From NCBI GenBank assembly GCA_018350325.1, contig JAEVLN010000006.1, positions 248,001-312,000 on the forward strand: a DNA stretch of 64,000 nt, in the 5' to 3' direction. Shown piece by piece: positions 44,927 through 55,915 of the stretch. The notes beneath the pieces are model-generated. The model saw only the letters and a list, made by a program, of their open reading frames with translations, made no database searches and was not told where the DNA came from. The position numbers were made by a program, and so were the translations under genes. The stretch comes from Globodera rostochiensis (taxonomy: Eukaryota; Nematoda; Chromadorea; Rhabditida; Heteroderidae). The first letter of the stretch is position 1, and the number at the start of each line of letters is the position of its first letter.

Positions 44927-47459
44927 ATGATGAGTGAAGGCGATCAGCGAAGAATGTGCCGTTACCGCATTACCTGCTACGAAAAGATGGGCTTCAGCCA
45001 TTTGATAGGCAAACAGCAGAAACAGCTTGGGGGCAAAGTGCTCTCCGGAAAAATGGCACCGCCGGAGGGCAGCAAACGGACGATGAAGCAAATGGCCAAA
45101 GTGGCCATAAAAGGCGTTGAAAAGAGTGAGGCGGAGGGAAAGACAAAGAAGGAATTGGACGAGAGGGACGGGGAAACGGTTTTGGCTAATTACCGGAGCG
45201 GACGGGAGAGGAAGCTCCGCTGTAAATATCGAAAGAGTTGTTACCGCAGTGGACTGAGGCCGACCATCGAGAGCAATTTGTTAGCACTTTGGTTAAATAG
45301 AAGCGGGACGAAAGGGTACGGAGAAGAGGAGGGGAACAAGTCAGAAGAAGCCGGGAGGGAGGCCGAGTGGGACACTTTGGATACGAAGCAGCGGAAAGTG
45401 TTCTGCCGTTATCGGAAGTCCTGCTACAGTAATGGGAGTCGCACAATGGGAAAAAGCGAATGGCGCTGGGACGACTTCGAAATTGACTTTGGCTTCACGC
45501 AGAAGACCAGCGAGTACTGGTCGAACTTGAGAAAGATGGTGAAGGGCCGAAAGGGTGTGGCAAAGAAGACTGGCGATGAGACTGAGATGGGCGGACCAAA
45601 AGAAGAGGAGGCTGAGGAAGACACAGGGGAAGAAGCTCAACGGCGGAAATTGAGCTGCAAATACCGACGGAGTTGTTATAAGACGGGCGAGTTGCCGGAA
45701 GCGTTGAGAACACCGGAGGGGAGGACGGAGGAGGGCGGCGCCGAGGGGGCAGCGATGGGCCGGAAGAGAGTGCCGACCAGCGTAAGGGAGCTGAAAGTGT
45801 TCTGCAAGTACCGGAAAAGTTGCTATTTGGCAAGTGCAACTGGAACGGAAACGGCGGAAGCGATGAGGGCAGAGAGCAGCCAGAACAAGACTAGCGGACA
45901 GAGTGAAAAGGAGGAGGAATGGGTTGAGAAAATAGGGGAGGAAGTGCAGAAACTGACGGAACGGCAGAAAACGAAAAGAAGTGCCGTGGCAAACAATGAT
46001 CAGACAGATGGGAGGAGGGAGGAGGGGGAAGAGAAAAGGGAGGAAGAGGAGCACGGCGCAGAAGTTTCAAAAAAGAGGAGCAATAAGAAAAAAAAGAGGA
46101 CAGAGGTCAGTGAAGCACCCAAGAATGGTGAAGATGAGGTGAAAAGAAAAGAGGATGAGATGAAAAGAGAAGAAGAAAAGCAACTAAATAGAAATGAGAG
46201 GGAACAAGAAGAAGAAAATAGAAAAGAGAAGAAGGAAAAACCTAAAAGGGGTGGTCAACGGAAGCCAAAGACGAGCTGTTCTCCGGAGAAATGGGTGAAA
46301 GAGAAAAAAGTGGACCCGGGAGGATGTAGGGAGAAGAGGGATAAGGAAGGAGTTGAGGGAGAGAAGGAGAAGAAAGCGGAAGAGACTCAAAAAACGAAGA
46401 AAAAAACAAAGAGAAAAGAGGAAGTCAAATTGGAGGAGGAAACAAACAAAGAGACGGAGGCAACAGAAATTGGTGGAGAAAAGGAGAAAACGGAAGGATT
46501 AAATGCCGAAAAAGAAGAAAAAGAGATAAAAGAAAGGAAGAAGCAGCAGTACAAACCGAAGAAGAGAACGTACAAAGTGCAAGTCGCGGAAGTGCAGGGG
46601 CAAAAGTCCAAGGTTTGGTCGAGGAATTGGCTAGGCCTATCCAGCGCGGAACGGTTGGAGTGCCGGTATCGGAAGAGTTGTTATGCAACCGGAACGAGGC
46701 CAACGAGTCAAAGATGGACGATTGGCGGGGACGAAAAGTGGTGGCGGTGTTGGGAATGGCACAATCTGTGGCGTGCGGTGCCATGGATTTTCGAAGAGCA
46801 GCAAAAGAAAGAGAAGGCGCATAAATCGAACAAAATCGAAGGATGGGAGGGGCTGAGCGACCGGGCGAGAAAGCAAAAGTGCCAATATCGGAAGAGCTGT
46901 TACGATCGCATGGAGCCGTGGGAAGGGAGCGGCACGGAAGGCGACGGACCGAACGGAAGGACGGATTCGGCGCGGAAGAAGGAGAAGCCGAGACCGAGGA
47001 AGGCGGCGGACTTTACGCCAAAGACGGTGTCCCGAGAAGCGGACAAACGAAAGAGGGAAGAGACTCTGAGGCGGGAGGTGATTTTCAAAAGCGTCGACAT
47101 GGCCACCAAACTACACTGCAAGTACAGGTAGACAAAGTGTGCTCCCAAACTCCGAACTTACAAATTAACTGTTTACTCACAGGAAAAGTTGCTACGAGGG
47201 AAGTGCCGACAGAATAATGGCACCGCCGCCGATCATTTTGGTGGGGAAAAAGAATGAAACGGTCGTTATCGGAGGTGCCATCACAGCGAATAAATGCAAC
47301 CAATGGCGAATTTCGTGCAGGGAGGCGATGGGACTGCCCGTCGGGGAGAAGGCGCCGGTTGGACCGGACGGAAGGAAATTGTGCCGAAGAAGGAAAGTGG
47401 CCGACTCGGAGGGAGGGGAAAACGGACGGACGAAAAAAGCAAAAAATTTGATTATTTAA
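44927..47459 (+). CDS. Protein with eight CxYRxSCY motifs in charged linkers
   Basis: Two exons (44927-47127 and 47183-47459) give 825 residues. Eight copies of an octapeptide, C-[KRQ]-Y-R-[KRI]-[ST]-C-Y, are spread along the chain: CRYRITCY near residue 11, then CKYRKSCY, CRYRKSCY, CKYRRSCY, CKYRKSCY, CRYRKSCY, CQYRKSCY and one split by the 55-nt intron (CKYR then KSCY). A degenerate ninth (CNQWRISC) follows near the end. Each is usually preceded by a short basic stretch (RKLR, QRKVF, LKVF). The linkers are 40-200 residues of Lys/Glu-rich, probably disordered sequence, longest around 45950-46600. No signal peptide or membrane segment is seen, though an upstream exon could add one. I recall no named domain for this motif. 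The paired Cys five residues apart could form disulphides or bind a metal; that is inference. Confidence 0.75.
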
Positions 47460-47749
47460 AGGAACTCGACGACCTGAAAAGGTTTAGGATAAAAGCTGAA
47501 AAGACACCAAAATAGTCGCAAAAGTCACAACATTCAAAATGCGGACGGCGCAATTGAAACACCCGCGGCGATGGCCTACCGACCCCCCCCCCCCGGCAAC
47601 GACAAAATTTGGCTTTCTTTTGCATACATCGAACTTTGTTATGGTTACGAAAACTCAAAAAAAGACAATTTGAAATTTTGTTTGGTAGTAACGCAGAGTA
47701 ATTCCATGTTATTGTGGGCGATATGCGAGGGTATTGGCATTGTGCACGG

Positions 47750-48052
47750 ACTGATCCAGCAATTCCCCCCTCCCCCTTCTGATCCCCCCCCCCGCCCTCT
47801 GCTCACTTCCATCCCCCCCCCCCCGCCTTCTGATCACTTCCATCCCCCCCGCCCTTCTGATCACTTCCATCCCCCCGCCTTCTGATCACTTCCATCCCCC
47901 CCCGCCTTCTGATCACTTCCATCCCCCCCCCCTTCTGATCCCCCCCCCCCCCGCCTTCTGATCACTTCCATCCCCCTCCCCGCCTTCTGATCACTTCCAT
48001 CCCGCCCCCCTTCTGATCCCCCCCCCCCGCCTTCTGATCACTTCCATCCCCC
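47750..48052. repeat. 26-bp C-rich tandem repeat
   Basis: About ten copies of CCTTCTGATCACTTCCATCC followed by a C run of 6-14 lie head to tail. Copies differ mainly in the length of the C run. It ends at the stop codon of the small minus-strand gene. Confidence 0.9.
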
Positions 48053-48405
48053 TCATTTGGCACCGGTCGTGCTCGCCCTCTCCCTCGGCCGCTCCTCTTC
48101 CCCCTCCTCCGCCAAGTCCAGCGATCCGTTCTTCTTCTTTCGCTTTTCACTCTCTTTGATCGCCGCAAATGGCCCTACTTTCAGCGCGATGGACGACTTT
48201 GACTTTTCCTTTAGCGCTTTCTTCGCAAAATCGGCGTTGAATTTGTTCTGTTTAAAAATTGAATGGGTTAAAGGAAAGAAACGATTGAATAATTGCAGAA
48301 AAAGCCGCGAGAAGATCAAATTATCAAACCTTGTCGATCTGTTCCTCACTGCGCATTTTACTTGTACTGGCCAAAACGGCATTTTTCTTCAGCATAGTCA
48401 GCGTC
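48053..48405 (-). CDS. Small basic protein, unrecognised (3' exons)
   Basis: Two minus-strand exons are visible: about 48405-48331 (TLTMLKKNAVLASTSKMRSE, then EEQIDK) and 48248-48053 (NKFNADFAKKALKEKSK, SIALKVGPFAAIKESEKRKK, ending RERASTTGAK). The splice sites are GT..AG and the frame is kept. The sequence is Lys-rich and may be nuclear, but I recognise no family. An upstream exon is expected because the first visible one opens after an AG at 48406. The stop lies immediately beside a C-rich tandem array. Confidence 0.6.
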
Positions 48406-48614
48406 TGGGGAAAGCGAATTTGGAGAAATTGGAATTAAAAACTATTGACGAGTGGCGGTCGGTTGGTTGGTAAGCGGGAGGGGGGGGGGGGCGGAGAGAT
48501 TGCGGCAAATGTACAATGTGAAAATTATTTGTCTATTAATTGGAAATGTGGGAAGAAAAGCAGCTGAATGGAGCATTTCGGGGTCAGTGGGAACGGAGGG
48601 AAAGAGTCAGCACC

Positions 48615-48775
48615 ATTTCACCCCCCCCCCTGCCGCCATATGCCCCCCCCCTCCGGCGATGCCCCCCCCTCCGGCGATGCCCCCCCCCCCTGCCGCCATA
48701 TGCCCCCCCCCTTCGGCGATGCCCTCCACCTGCCGCCATATGCCCCCCCCCTCCGGCGATGCCGCGCCTTTCCGT
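48615..48775. repeat. C-rich tandem repeat (about 20- and 40-bp units)
   Basis: Alternating TGCCGCCATATGCC and TCCGGCGATGCC blocks, separated by C runs of 6-10, repeat three to four times. On the plus strand this reads as Pro-rich low complexity in all frames. Confidence 0.85.
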
Positions 48776-48974
48776 GCAATGCGCGAGAGGGAAGGAATTC
48801 GTTTAATTTGAATTGGATTTGATTATTCGGTCCGTCGACGTAATTTTATTTCCCGCGCGAAAACGCTCCCCTCCGCCCCCCGCCTTTCCTTTTCTCTCTC
48901 TTTTTTCCCTTTCCATCAAATCACAATAAATTTGTACAATTGTTTTTCTTTTGTATTTTTTCAATTTACACAAT

Positions 48975-49175
48975 GGAATTTCCCCCCCCCCCCCTCCCCC
49001 CTGCCGAAAGCATTCGTTCAATTCGACCCTTTTGCCCCCTCCCTCCCCCCCCCCCCCTCCCCCTGCCGAAAGCATTCGTTCAATTCGACCCTTTTGCCCC
49101 CTCCCTCCCCCCCCCCCCCTCCCCCTGCCGAAAGCATTCGTTCAATTCGACCCTTTTTGCCCCCCCCCCCCCCTT
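48975..49175. repeat. 60-bp C-rich tandem repeat
   Basis: Three near-identical units of about 60 bp (CTGCCGAAAGCATTCGTTCA, then ATTCGACCCTTTTGCC, then a C/T tract). The third unit ends next to a C run at 49160. Confidence 0.9.
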
Positions 49176-49479
49176 ATAGGTAAGTGCCATCGACCAACGG
49201 CGAAAGTCAACGAACGAGAGAAGAACTGGGTGCAGTTAGAAAAGAAAGGCCTTCGAGAGCTGGTTCATCCGGATGCCCCCCCCCCAATTTCCCCCCCCCC
49301 CCCGTTCTCCTCACAATGCAAACAATGCGCGCTGAAGAGGGGGGGAGGGGAAGGGACTCACCAAAAAAACTGTCAACGAAATGCGCTTTTGGATTGATTT
49401 AAGCCAGGGCTCCCCACAAATTTCCAAAATAAGGACATGTTGTATATCTGAACTGCTCCAAAAAGGTGGACGACGCGTT

Positions 49480-52400
49480 TGTCCCCCCCCCCCTCCGCTA
49501 TTCATCTCTTTCTTCTGTTCTTGACCAATTCAAGCTAGAAATTCAATTACGATCCCATCGGAAAACATTTCTCTCAACAATCCATTCCCCTCCCCCCCTC
49601 ATAGTCCCTTCACCCCCCCCCCCCGCCCCCCTCCCCCTCCCCTCCCCCTCCCCCCTCATAGTCCCTTCACCCTCTCCCCCTCCCCCCTCATAGTCCCTTC
49701 ACCCCCCCCCCCCCGCCCCCCTCCCCCTCCCCCGCCCCTCCCCCTCCCCCCCTCCCCCCCCCCCTCCCCTTCCCCCCCCCCCCCCCTCCTCCCTCCCCCT
49801 TCCCCCCCCCCCTCCCCCCCCCCCCTCCCCCCCCCCCTCCCCTCCCCCCCCCCCTCCCCCCCCCCCTCCCCTCCCCCCCCCCCTCCCCCTCCACCCCTCC
49901 CCCCTCCCCCTCCCCCCCTCCCCTCCCCCCTCCCTCCCCTCCCCTCCCTCCCCCCTCCCTCCCGCCTCCCTCCCCTCCCTCCCCCCTCCCTCCCCTCCCC
50001 CCCCCTCCTCCCATCCCTTCCCCCCCCCCTCCCTTCCCCCCCTCCCCCCCCCCTCCCTTCCCCCCCTCCCCCCCCCTCCCTCCCCTCCCTTCCCCCCCTC
50101 CTCCCCCCTCCCTCCCCTCCCTTCCCCCCCCCCCCTCCCCCCTCCCTCCCCCCCCCTCCCCTTCCCCCCCTCCCTCCCCTTCCCCCCCTCCCTCCCCCTC
50201 CCCCTCCCCCTCCCCTCCCTCCCCTCCCTTCCCCCCCCTCCCCTCTCCCTCCCCTCCCTCCCTCCCTCCCCTCCCTTCCCCCCCCCCCCCCTCCCCTCTC
50301 CCTCCCCTCCCTCCCTCCCTCCCCTCCCTTCCCCCCCCCCTCCCCCTCCACCCCTCCCCCCTCCCCCTCCCCCCCTCCCCTCCCCCCTCCCTCCCCTCCC
50401 CTCCCTCCCCCCTCCCTCCCGCCTCCCTCCCCTCCCTCCCCCCTCCCTCCCCTCCCCCCCTCCCTCCCATCCCTTCCCCCCCCCCCCCTCCCTTCCCCCC
50501 CTCCCCCCCCCCTCCCCCTCCCCCTCCCCCCCTCCCCTCCCCCCTCCCTCCCCTCCCCTCCCTCCCCCCTCCCTCCCGCCTCCCTCCCCTCCCTCCCCCC
50601 TCCCTCCCCTCCCCCCCTCCCTCCCATCCCTTCCCCCCCCCTCCCTTCCCCCCCCCCTCCGCTATTCATCTCTTTCTTCTGTTCTTGACCAATTCAAGCT
50701 AGAAATTCAATTACGATCCCATCGGAAAACATTTCTCTCAACAATCCATTCCCCTCCCCCCCTCATAGTCCCTTCACCCCCCCCCCCCCGCCCCCCTCCC
50801 CCTCCCCTCCCCCTCCCCCCTCATAGTCCCTTCACCCTCTCCCCCTCCCCCCTCATAGTCCCTTCACCCCCCCCCCCGCCCCCCTCCCCCTCCCCCGCCC
50901 CTCCCCCTCCCCCCTCATAGTCCCCTTCTTTGGCCCACTCAAATCCCTGTCCCATTCAATTGGCTTACAGCCCCTCCTTTCCCCCACCTCATCCGCCTCC
51001 TTTAAGGGCTTTTTCTTTTGGGCCGTCCTACCCCCAACCCCCCCCCCCCCACCCGGCCATCCGCCGGAGGCGTTGTCATTTTAAATCCCCGCCCCCCCCC
51101 CCCCACCTTCCAACAATGTCATCCCACAAAAACAACAGTTGACTCTATACACGTTTGTGGCGAGATGAGCGATTACAGAAATAAAAATGAATTTTTTTGC
51201 ATGTTTCTCTTCCCCCTTCTGTCTCTCTACCCACGCGCTCTCGCGCCCTTCTCGCCTCTCTGTTTCCCTCCCCTACCTAACCAACCATACAGCCGTCCAT
51301 CTGTCGTCGCCAAAAGGCATAATTTGTGCCATGCCATCCCCACTCCACTTCCCCCCCCCCCTCCCTCCCCCCCCCCTTCCCCCCCCCCTTTCCCCCCCTT
51401 CCCCCCCCCCCCTCCCCCCCCCCCCCTCCCTTCCCCCCCCCCCCCTCCTCCCTCCCCCTTCCCCCCCCTCCCCCCCCCCCTCCCCCCCCCCCTCCCCTCC
51501 CCCCCCCCTCCCCCCCCCCCCTCCCCTCCCCCCCCCCCTCCCCCTCCACCCCTCCCCCCTCCCCCTCCCCCCCTCCCCTCCCCCCTCCCTCCCCTCCCCT
51601 CCCTCCCCCCTCCCTCCCGCCTCCCTCCCCTCCCTCCCCCCCTCCCTCCCCTCCCCCCCCCTCCCTCCCATCCCTTCCCCCCCCCCTCCCTTCCCCCCCT
51701 CCCCCCCCCCCCTCCCTTCCCCCCCTCCCCCCCCCCCTCCCTCCCCTCCCTTCCCCCCCTCCTCCCCCCTCCCTCCCCTCCCTTCCCCCCCCCCCTCCCC
51801 CCTCCCTCCCCCCCCCTCCCCTTCCCCCCCTCCCTCCCCTTCCCCCCCTCCCTCCCCCTCCCCCTCCCCCTCCCCTCCCTCCCCTCCCTTCCCCCCCCCC
51901 TCCCCTCTCCCTCCCCTCCCTCCCTCCCTCCCCTCCCTTCCCCCCCCCCCCCCTCCCCTCTCCCTCCCCTCCCTCCCTCCCTCCCCTCCCTTCCCCCCCC
52001 CTCCCCCTCCACCCCTCCCCCCCCCCTCCCCTCCCCCCCTTCCCTCCCCCCCCCCTCCCCTTCCCCCCCTCCCCCCCCCCTCCCTCCCCTCCCCCCCTCC
52101 TCCCTCCCCCTTCCCCCCCCCCCTCCCCCCCCCCCCTCCCCCCCCCCCCTCCCCTCCCCCCCCCCCTCCCCCCCCCCCTCCCCTCCCCCCTCCCCCCCCC
52201 CTCCCCCTCCACCCCTCCCCCCTCCCCCTCCCCCCCTCCCCTCCCCCCTCCCTCCCCTCCCCTCCCTCCCCCCTCCCTCCCGCCTCCCTCCCCTCCCTCC
52301 CCCCTCCCTCCCCTCCCCCCCCCTCCCTCCCATCCCTTCCCCCCCCCCCTCCCTTCCCCCCCTCCCCCCCCCCCCCCCCCTTCCCCCCCTCCCCCCCCCC

Positions 52401-52720
52401 CTCCCTCCCCTCCCTTCCCCCCCTCCCCCCCCCCCCTCCCTCCCCTCCCTTCCCCCCCTCCTCCCCCCTCCCTCCCCTCCCTTCCCCCCCCCCCTCCGCT
52501 ATTCATCTCTTTCTTCTGTTCTTGACCAATTCAAGCTAGAAATTCAATTACGATCCCATCGGAAAACATTTCTCTCAACAATCCATTCCCCTCCCCCCCT
52601 CATAGTCCCTTCACCCCCCCCCCCGCCCCCCTCCCCCTCCCCTCCCCCTCCCCCCTCATAGTCCCTTCACCCTCTCCCCCTCCCCCCTCATAGTCCCTTC
52701 ACCCCCCCCCCGCCCCCTTT
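49480..52720. repeat. Polypyrimidine satellite with three copies of a 200-bp core
   Basis: A unique-looking core (CTATTCATCTCTTTCTTCTG through CAATCCATTCCCCTCC and two or three CTCATAGTCCCTTCACC blocks) occurs three times, starting near 49499, 50660 and 52498. Between cores lie arrays made only of C and T on the plus strand: about 0.95 kb (49700-50650) and about 1.15 kb (51340-52495), which share long blocks with each other. A 0.4-kb non-repetitive piece lies at about 50920-51340. Very long open frames result (Pro/Ser/Leu on plus, Gly/Glu/Arg on minus, all frames), which I take as artefacts. The minus strand, with endless GGGGAGGGG, could form G-quadruplexes. Confidence 0.93.
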
Positions 52721-53181
52721 TCCCCCTCATCTCATCCGTATTTGCTTGATCACTTATTTCTCATTCCCTTCCATTTGCTCTCTCATCTCCTCCATATTTT
52801 CATTTATTATATTTTTCGTCTTTTCAACACTTCCATTCGTCGCCCCTCCCCCATTATTGTAAAATTGGAACAGTCGGTCAGTAGGCAAATTAATCAGTCA
52901 TTTAGGCCCTCCATTTGTTTGTGTATCAATTGCCCTTTCTCTTCCGCTAATTGCGTTTGGGTGGTTTCGCCCGAGGGCATCGGCCAAAGGAAAGGAAGGG
53001 AAGGGAAGAAACGACCCAATGATCGCAAACATTGGGGCCAATCGCGACGGAAATGATTCACTGAACCCCGACATTAGGTGAAGAAAAGACATTCGAGCAG
53101 ATAATTGGCCAATAGAAAGGAAGGAAAGCGCTCGAGGGGAGAGAGAGACACCAACTCTCCCGGTTATAAAGCCTTTTTTGC
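52721..53181. other. Intergenic, nothing recognised
   Basis: Sequence between the satellite and the next plus-strand gene. Short frames only. Probably the promoter region of the gene starting at 53182. Confidence 0.4.
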
Positions 53182-54869
53182 ATGTCGAACTTCACGAATT
53201 GCGGATTAATCAACAATTTATGCAGGCATTTCGCTTATTGCAAGGTCGGCATGGACACAATCGCCGCCTACCGGCGTTCCCGCCCCCATTTCGACGACGC
53301 TCCCCCCTCGGCCTCGCGGCCATTGCTCCACTCGACCGCCTCGCTCGGCCCCGCCTTCCGCTCGCGCTCTCTCGACCATCGCCGCTTCCCAAATTTCGAC
53401 ACAGAAACGCGCGGCATCAGCCGCACTTTCTACGCATCTAAGCCGGCGGGAGGTGGCGGCAGAACGTACGCCCCTTCGCCCGCTTACCACTACAAAAGCG
53501 AGCTGTTCGGGAACGGGAGCAAAAAGGACGAATTGCATCCACAGCTGACACTATCCAGTTCGGATGCTTATAGAAGCAATTCCGTTGAACGAACGACGGG
53601 TAACTTCGGACTTGAATAATAATATTTAAATTATGCAGGTGGTGGGGTAACGGTCGTGCCAATACGCCGCGAGTCCACCCTCCCCACTCGTCGATCCGAG
53701 TGGAAATCGTTGCGTCCAATCGGAAGCCCAGTTGAGGACAACAAAAAGGAATGCGAGGAGTACACCAGCTTCGACCGCGCTACCCGCTACAATCACCAGC
53801 GAAAAGTGTGGCCGCCTCCTCGTGGAAATTTTGGTTACGGGAGAAAATCTGAGAGGCTGGAAGTAACCAGTGAACCCCGGAGCCGAAGAGTCACCAGCAA
53901 CGTTTACTATCCGGATTCCGCAACTGCTGACTATTCTTCCAGAATGAGCCACCAGGTGGGCAAGTTGGAGCTTAAATATGAATAAAAATAATAATATTAG
54001 ACTGGAAGCGACCGGCACCACCGATGGCATTCGGGTGCAACACACAAAGAAAGAGAACACTACGGCACATTCAACGCTCGACGGAGTGGCATGGAACAGC
54101 AACACTACGAAAGAGACGGAGAAGGTGGAGCTGTGCACCACCAGCGATTCAGGGAAGAGGAGAAGGATCGTTGCAAAACTGGAGGGGGCGACAGAAGGCA
54201 CGAATACGCGAATGGATGGGGAGGTGCTGGGTCGGCACAACAATACGCGGAAAGAGGGTAAGCAATTGGCACGAATGCCGGCACTTATGTCTTTTGAATG
54301 TTCTCTCTCCACGCAATTTTTCAGTTATGGAGGGCATTTCGAAGATGACAGAACCAAGAGCAGAGGTCCGTTGAGCGGAACTCACTGGTCTTCCTCCCAT
54401 CGTTTACCGCAAGACCACGACTCGTCGAAGCATTACCGAAAGATCCGCTGCTGTTGCTTTAATCTGATTTGGCCCCCGTGGGCGATCGTCCCAAGTGGAC
54501 CGCCAAAGTCGATGTACGATCCCTCCAAAAATGCCAATTTATCCGTTTCCTTTCGTCAGGTATGGCAATAGAAGTGCTCAAAACCAACATACGTATGAAA
54601 GGGATGTTCCCATCGAACTTCGAACATTCGATGACCGTCGAGAGCTCTTCGATAAGAACGGAACCGTAGGAGAAGTGCCATACAATAACAGAATGTCGCC
54701 TCCGGTGGGAAGGCACGGATCGTTCGAGAACCATCGGAAACCCAAACACTTCCACGGAGTTGGACCGGCCCCAGAAGCGACAGGTCCCAGACACCAACCC
54801 CCGGCAGAAGAGAGTCCCCCCGACAGATGGGGCCCCCGGAGAGGGCGGGAGTCTGGGATGAATGGATGA
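53182..54869 (+). CDS. Arg/Tyr/His-rich disordered protein, unrecognised
   Basis: Five exons (53182-53599, 53639-53955, 54001-54257, 54325-54513, 54560-54869) join exactly in frame to 496 residues, with GT..AG at each intron (39-67 nt). The protein is low in hydrophobic residues and rich in Arg, Tyr, His, Gly and Pro, with stretches such as YRRSRPHFDDAPP, RVTSNVYYPDS, EREHYGTFNARR and YERDVPIELRTFDDRREL. It looks intrinsically disordered throughout; I recognise no domain. Translation could instead start at the second ATG (53251, MDTIAAYRRSR), which lies after a possible AG acceptor at 53224. The unbroken five-exon frame is the main evidence that it is real. Confidence 0.65.
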
Positions 54870-55248
54870 AAGTGTCCGCGCAGATTGGACAGAAAGCCGC
54901 CCCCCAGACACCCCCAGACGACGATCCTCTTCAGAGACATTTAATTTAAATCCATTTCCCCTACAATTCCCACCAATCCGTCGCATTTTGCTCAAAACCT
55001 TCCGCTTCCGCCTCCCCCCTCCCCCCGCGTCTAATAAATTTACGCTTTTCCTCCGCAACTTTTGCTCATCTTCGCATTCATTTCCACGCGTCCCCCCCCC
55101 CAGGCAGTCCGCCGACCTTTGCATGCTTCCGGCGCTGACCTTGCCCCCCCACACAATTCATTCATTCATTCATTTCTTCCCCCCCCCCTCCGCCATTACA
55201 TTATATTTGTGTGTTGTGTTGTGACCATTCTTCCAAAAGCCGTGAAGA

Positions 55249-55643
55249 ATGACGGAAAACAAAGAAAAAAGTAAGAAAAACAAAAGGATTTGGGCCCAAA
55301 AAACATTATTTATTAAAAAATTAACCTTTTTTTATGAAACTAATATAACCAACTAACCGGTTCCAAAGATTGCGGAATTGCCATGGAAAAGGGATCTTCG
55401 GAGCCGACGCACTCTCTGAAGGAGTTCTCGAAGGTTGTGAAGGGATTGGAGGTGGTGGGGCCGTCTCCTCCGCCGTTCGAGGAGTGCTCCTTCAAAACGT
55501 TCGTTCGACCGAAGCCTTTTTACTCCCCCCCCCCTCACCCGTTGTTGTTCTCCAACTTCGGCATCCGACAACACATATTCTGCCGGAAACCAGCCGAAGC
55601 GTCCATCCAACTTTCTGAATTTGACATGATAATGATGGAATAG
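55249..55643 (+). CDS. Small unrecognised protein, 98 residues
   Basis: Two exons (55249-55270 and 55369-55643) join in phase: MTENKEK, then NCGIAMEKGSSEPTHSLKEF, ending FDMIMME. The middle is Pro-rich with aromatic residues (FVRPKPFYSPPPHPLL, FSNFGIRQHIFCRKP). No signal peptide or known domain was recognised. An internal ATG at 55383 could also serve as start without the first exon. The opposite strand has an Arg-rich frame of similar length, so strand choice rests on the splice fit. Confidence 0.45.
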
Positions 55644-55678
55644 GAAGTTGTTAATGTTTTGAATACTTTCTTTAAATA

Positions 55679-55879
55679 ATGAATTGTTTCAAATCAAACT
55701 TACGTCCCTCTGCTAGCTCGAGCCATTCTCCCGAAAAGCCATTGGCCGCTCGTCGAAGGCTTTTCGGAGTCGGGGCGGTCGATCAGCTGAATGCAATCGC
55801 CCGACTCGAAGCTGAGAACGTTCGACTCGCGAGTGCTGTAAGCGGACATTGCAACCACAAAGTGCCGTCGCTAAAGTGA
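55679..55879 (+). CDS. Possible small ORF or alternative last exon
   Basis: 66 codons with SSHSPEKPLAARRRLFG and a short heptad-like stretch (LNAIARLEAENVRLASA). It follows the 55249-55643 gene by 35 nt and could be an alternative terminal exon (an AG acceptor lies at 55718). No family recognised; it ends 37 nt before the convergent myosin gene. Confidence 0.25.
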   Translation: MNCFKSNLRPSASSSHSPEKPLAARRRLFGVGAVDQLNAIARLEAENVRLASAVSGHCNHKVPSLK

Positions 55880-55915
55880 AGGAAGGGGCTCTTATTTAAC
55901 ATCCATATTCACAAC

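Noticed and set aside
45341..46054. 237-codon minus-strand frame, hydrophobic and Pro-rich
   Set aside because: Antisense shadow of the CxYRxSCY gene; the plus-strand frame has the repeated motif and an in-phase intron.
47760..48050. Regularly spaced repeats that might suggest a CRISPR array
   Set aside because: Units are contiguous with no unique spacers, and only the C-run length varies. It is a simple tandem repeat in a eukaryotic genome.
49656..52661. Several open frames of 250-550 codons, Pro/Ser-rich on plus and Gly/Glu/Arg-rich on minus
   Set aside because: They are open in all frames on both strands because the DNA is only C and T (or G and A). No start context, splice pattern or non-repeat flanking domain supports a gene.
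54459..55154. 231-codon minus-strand frame
   Set aside because: Antisense to the five-exon plus-strand gene, whose exons join without error; the minus frame has no domain.
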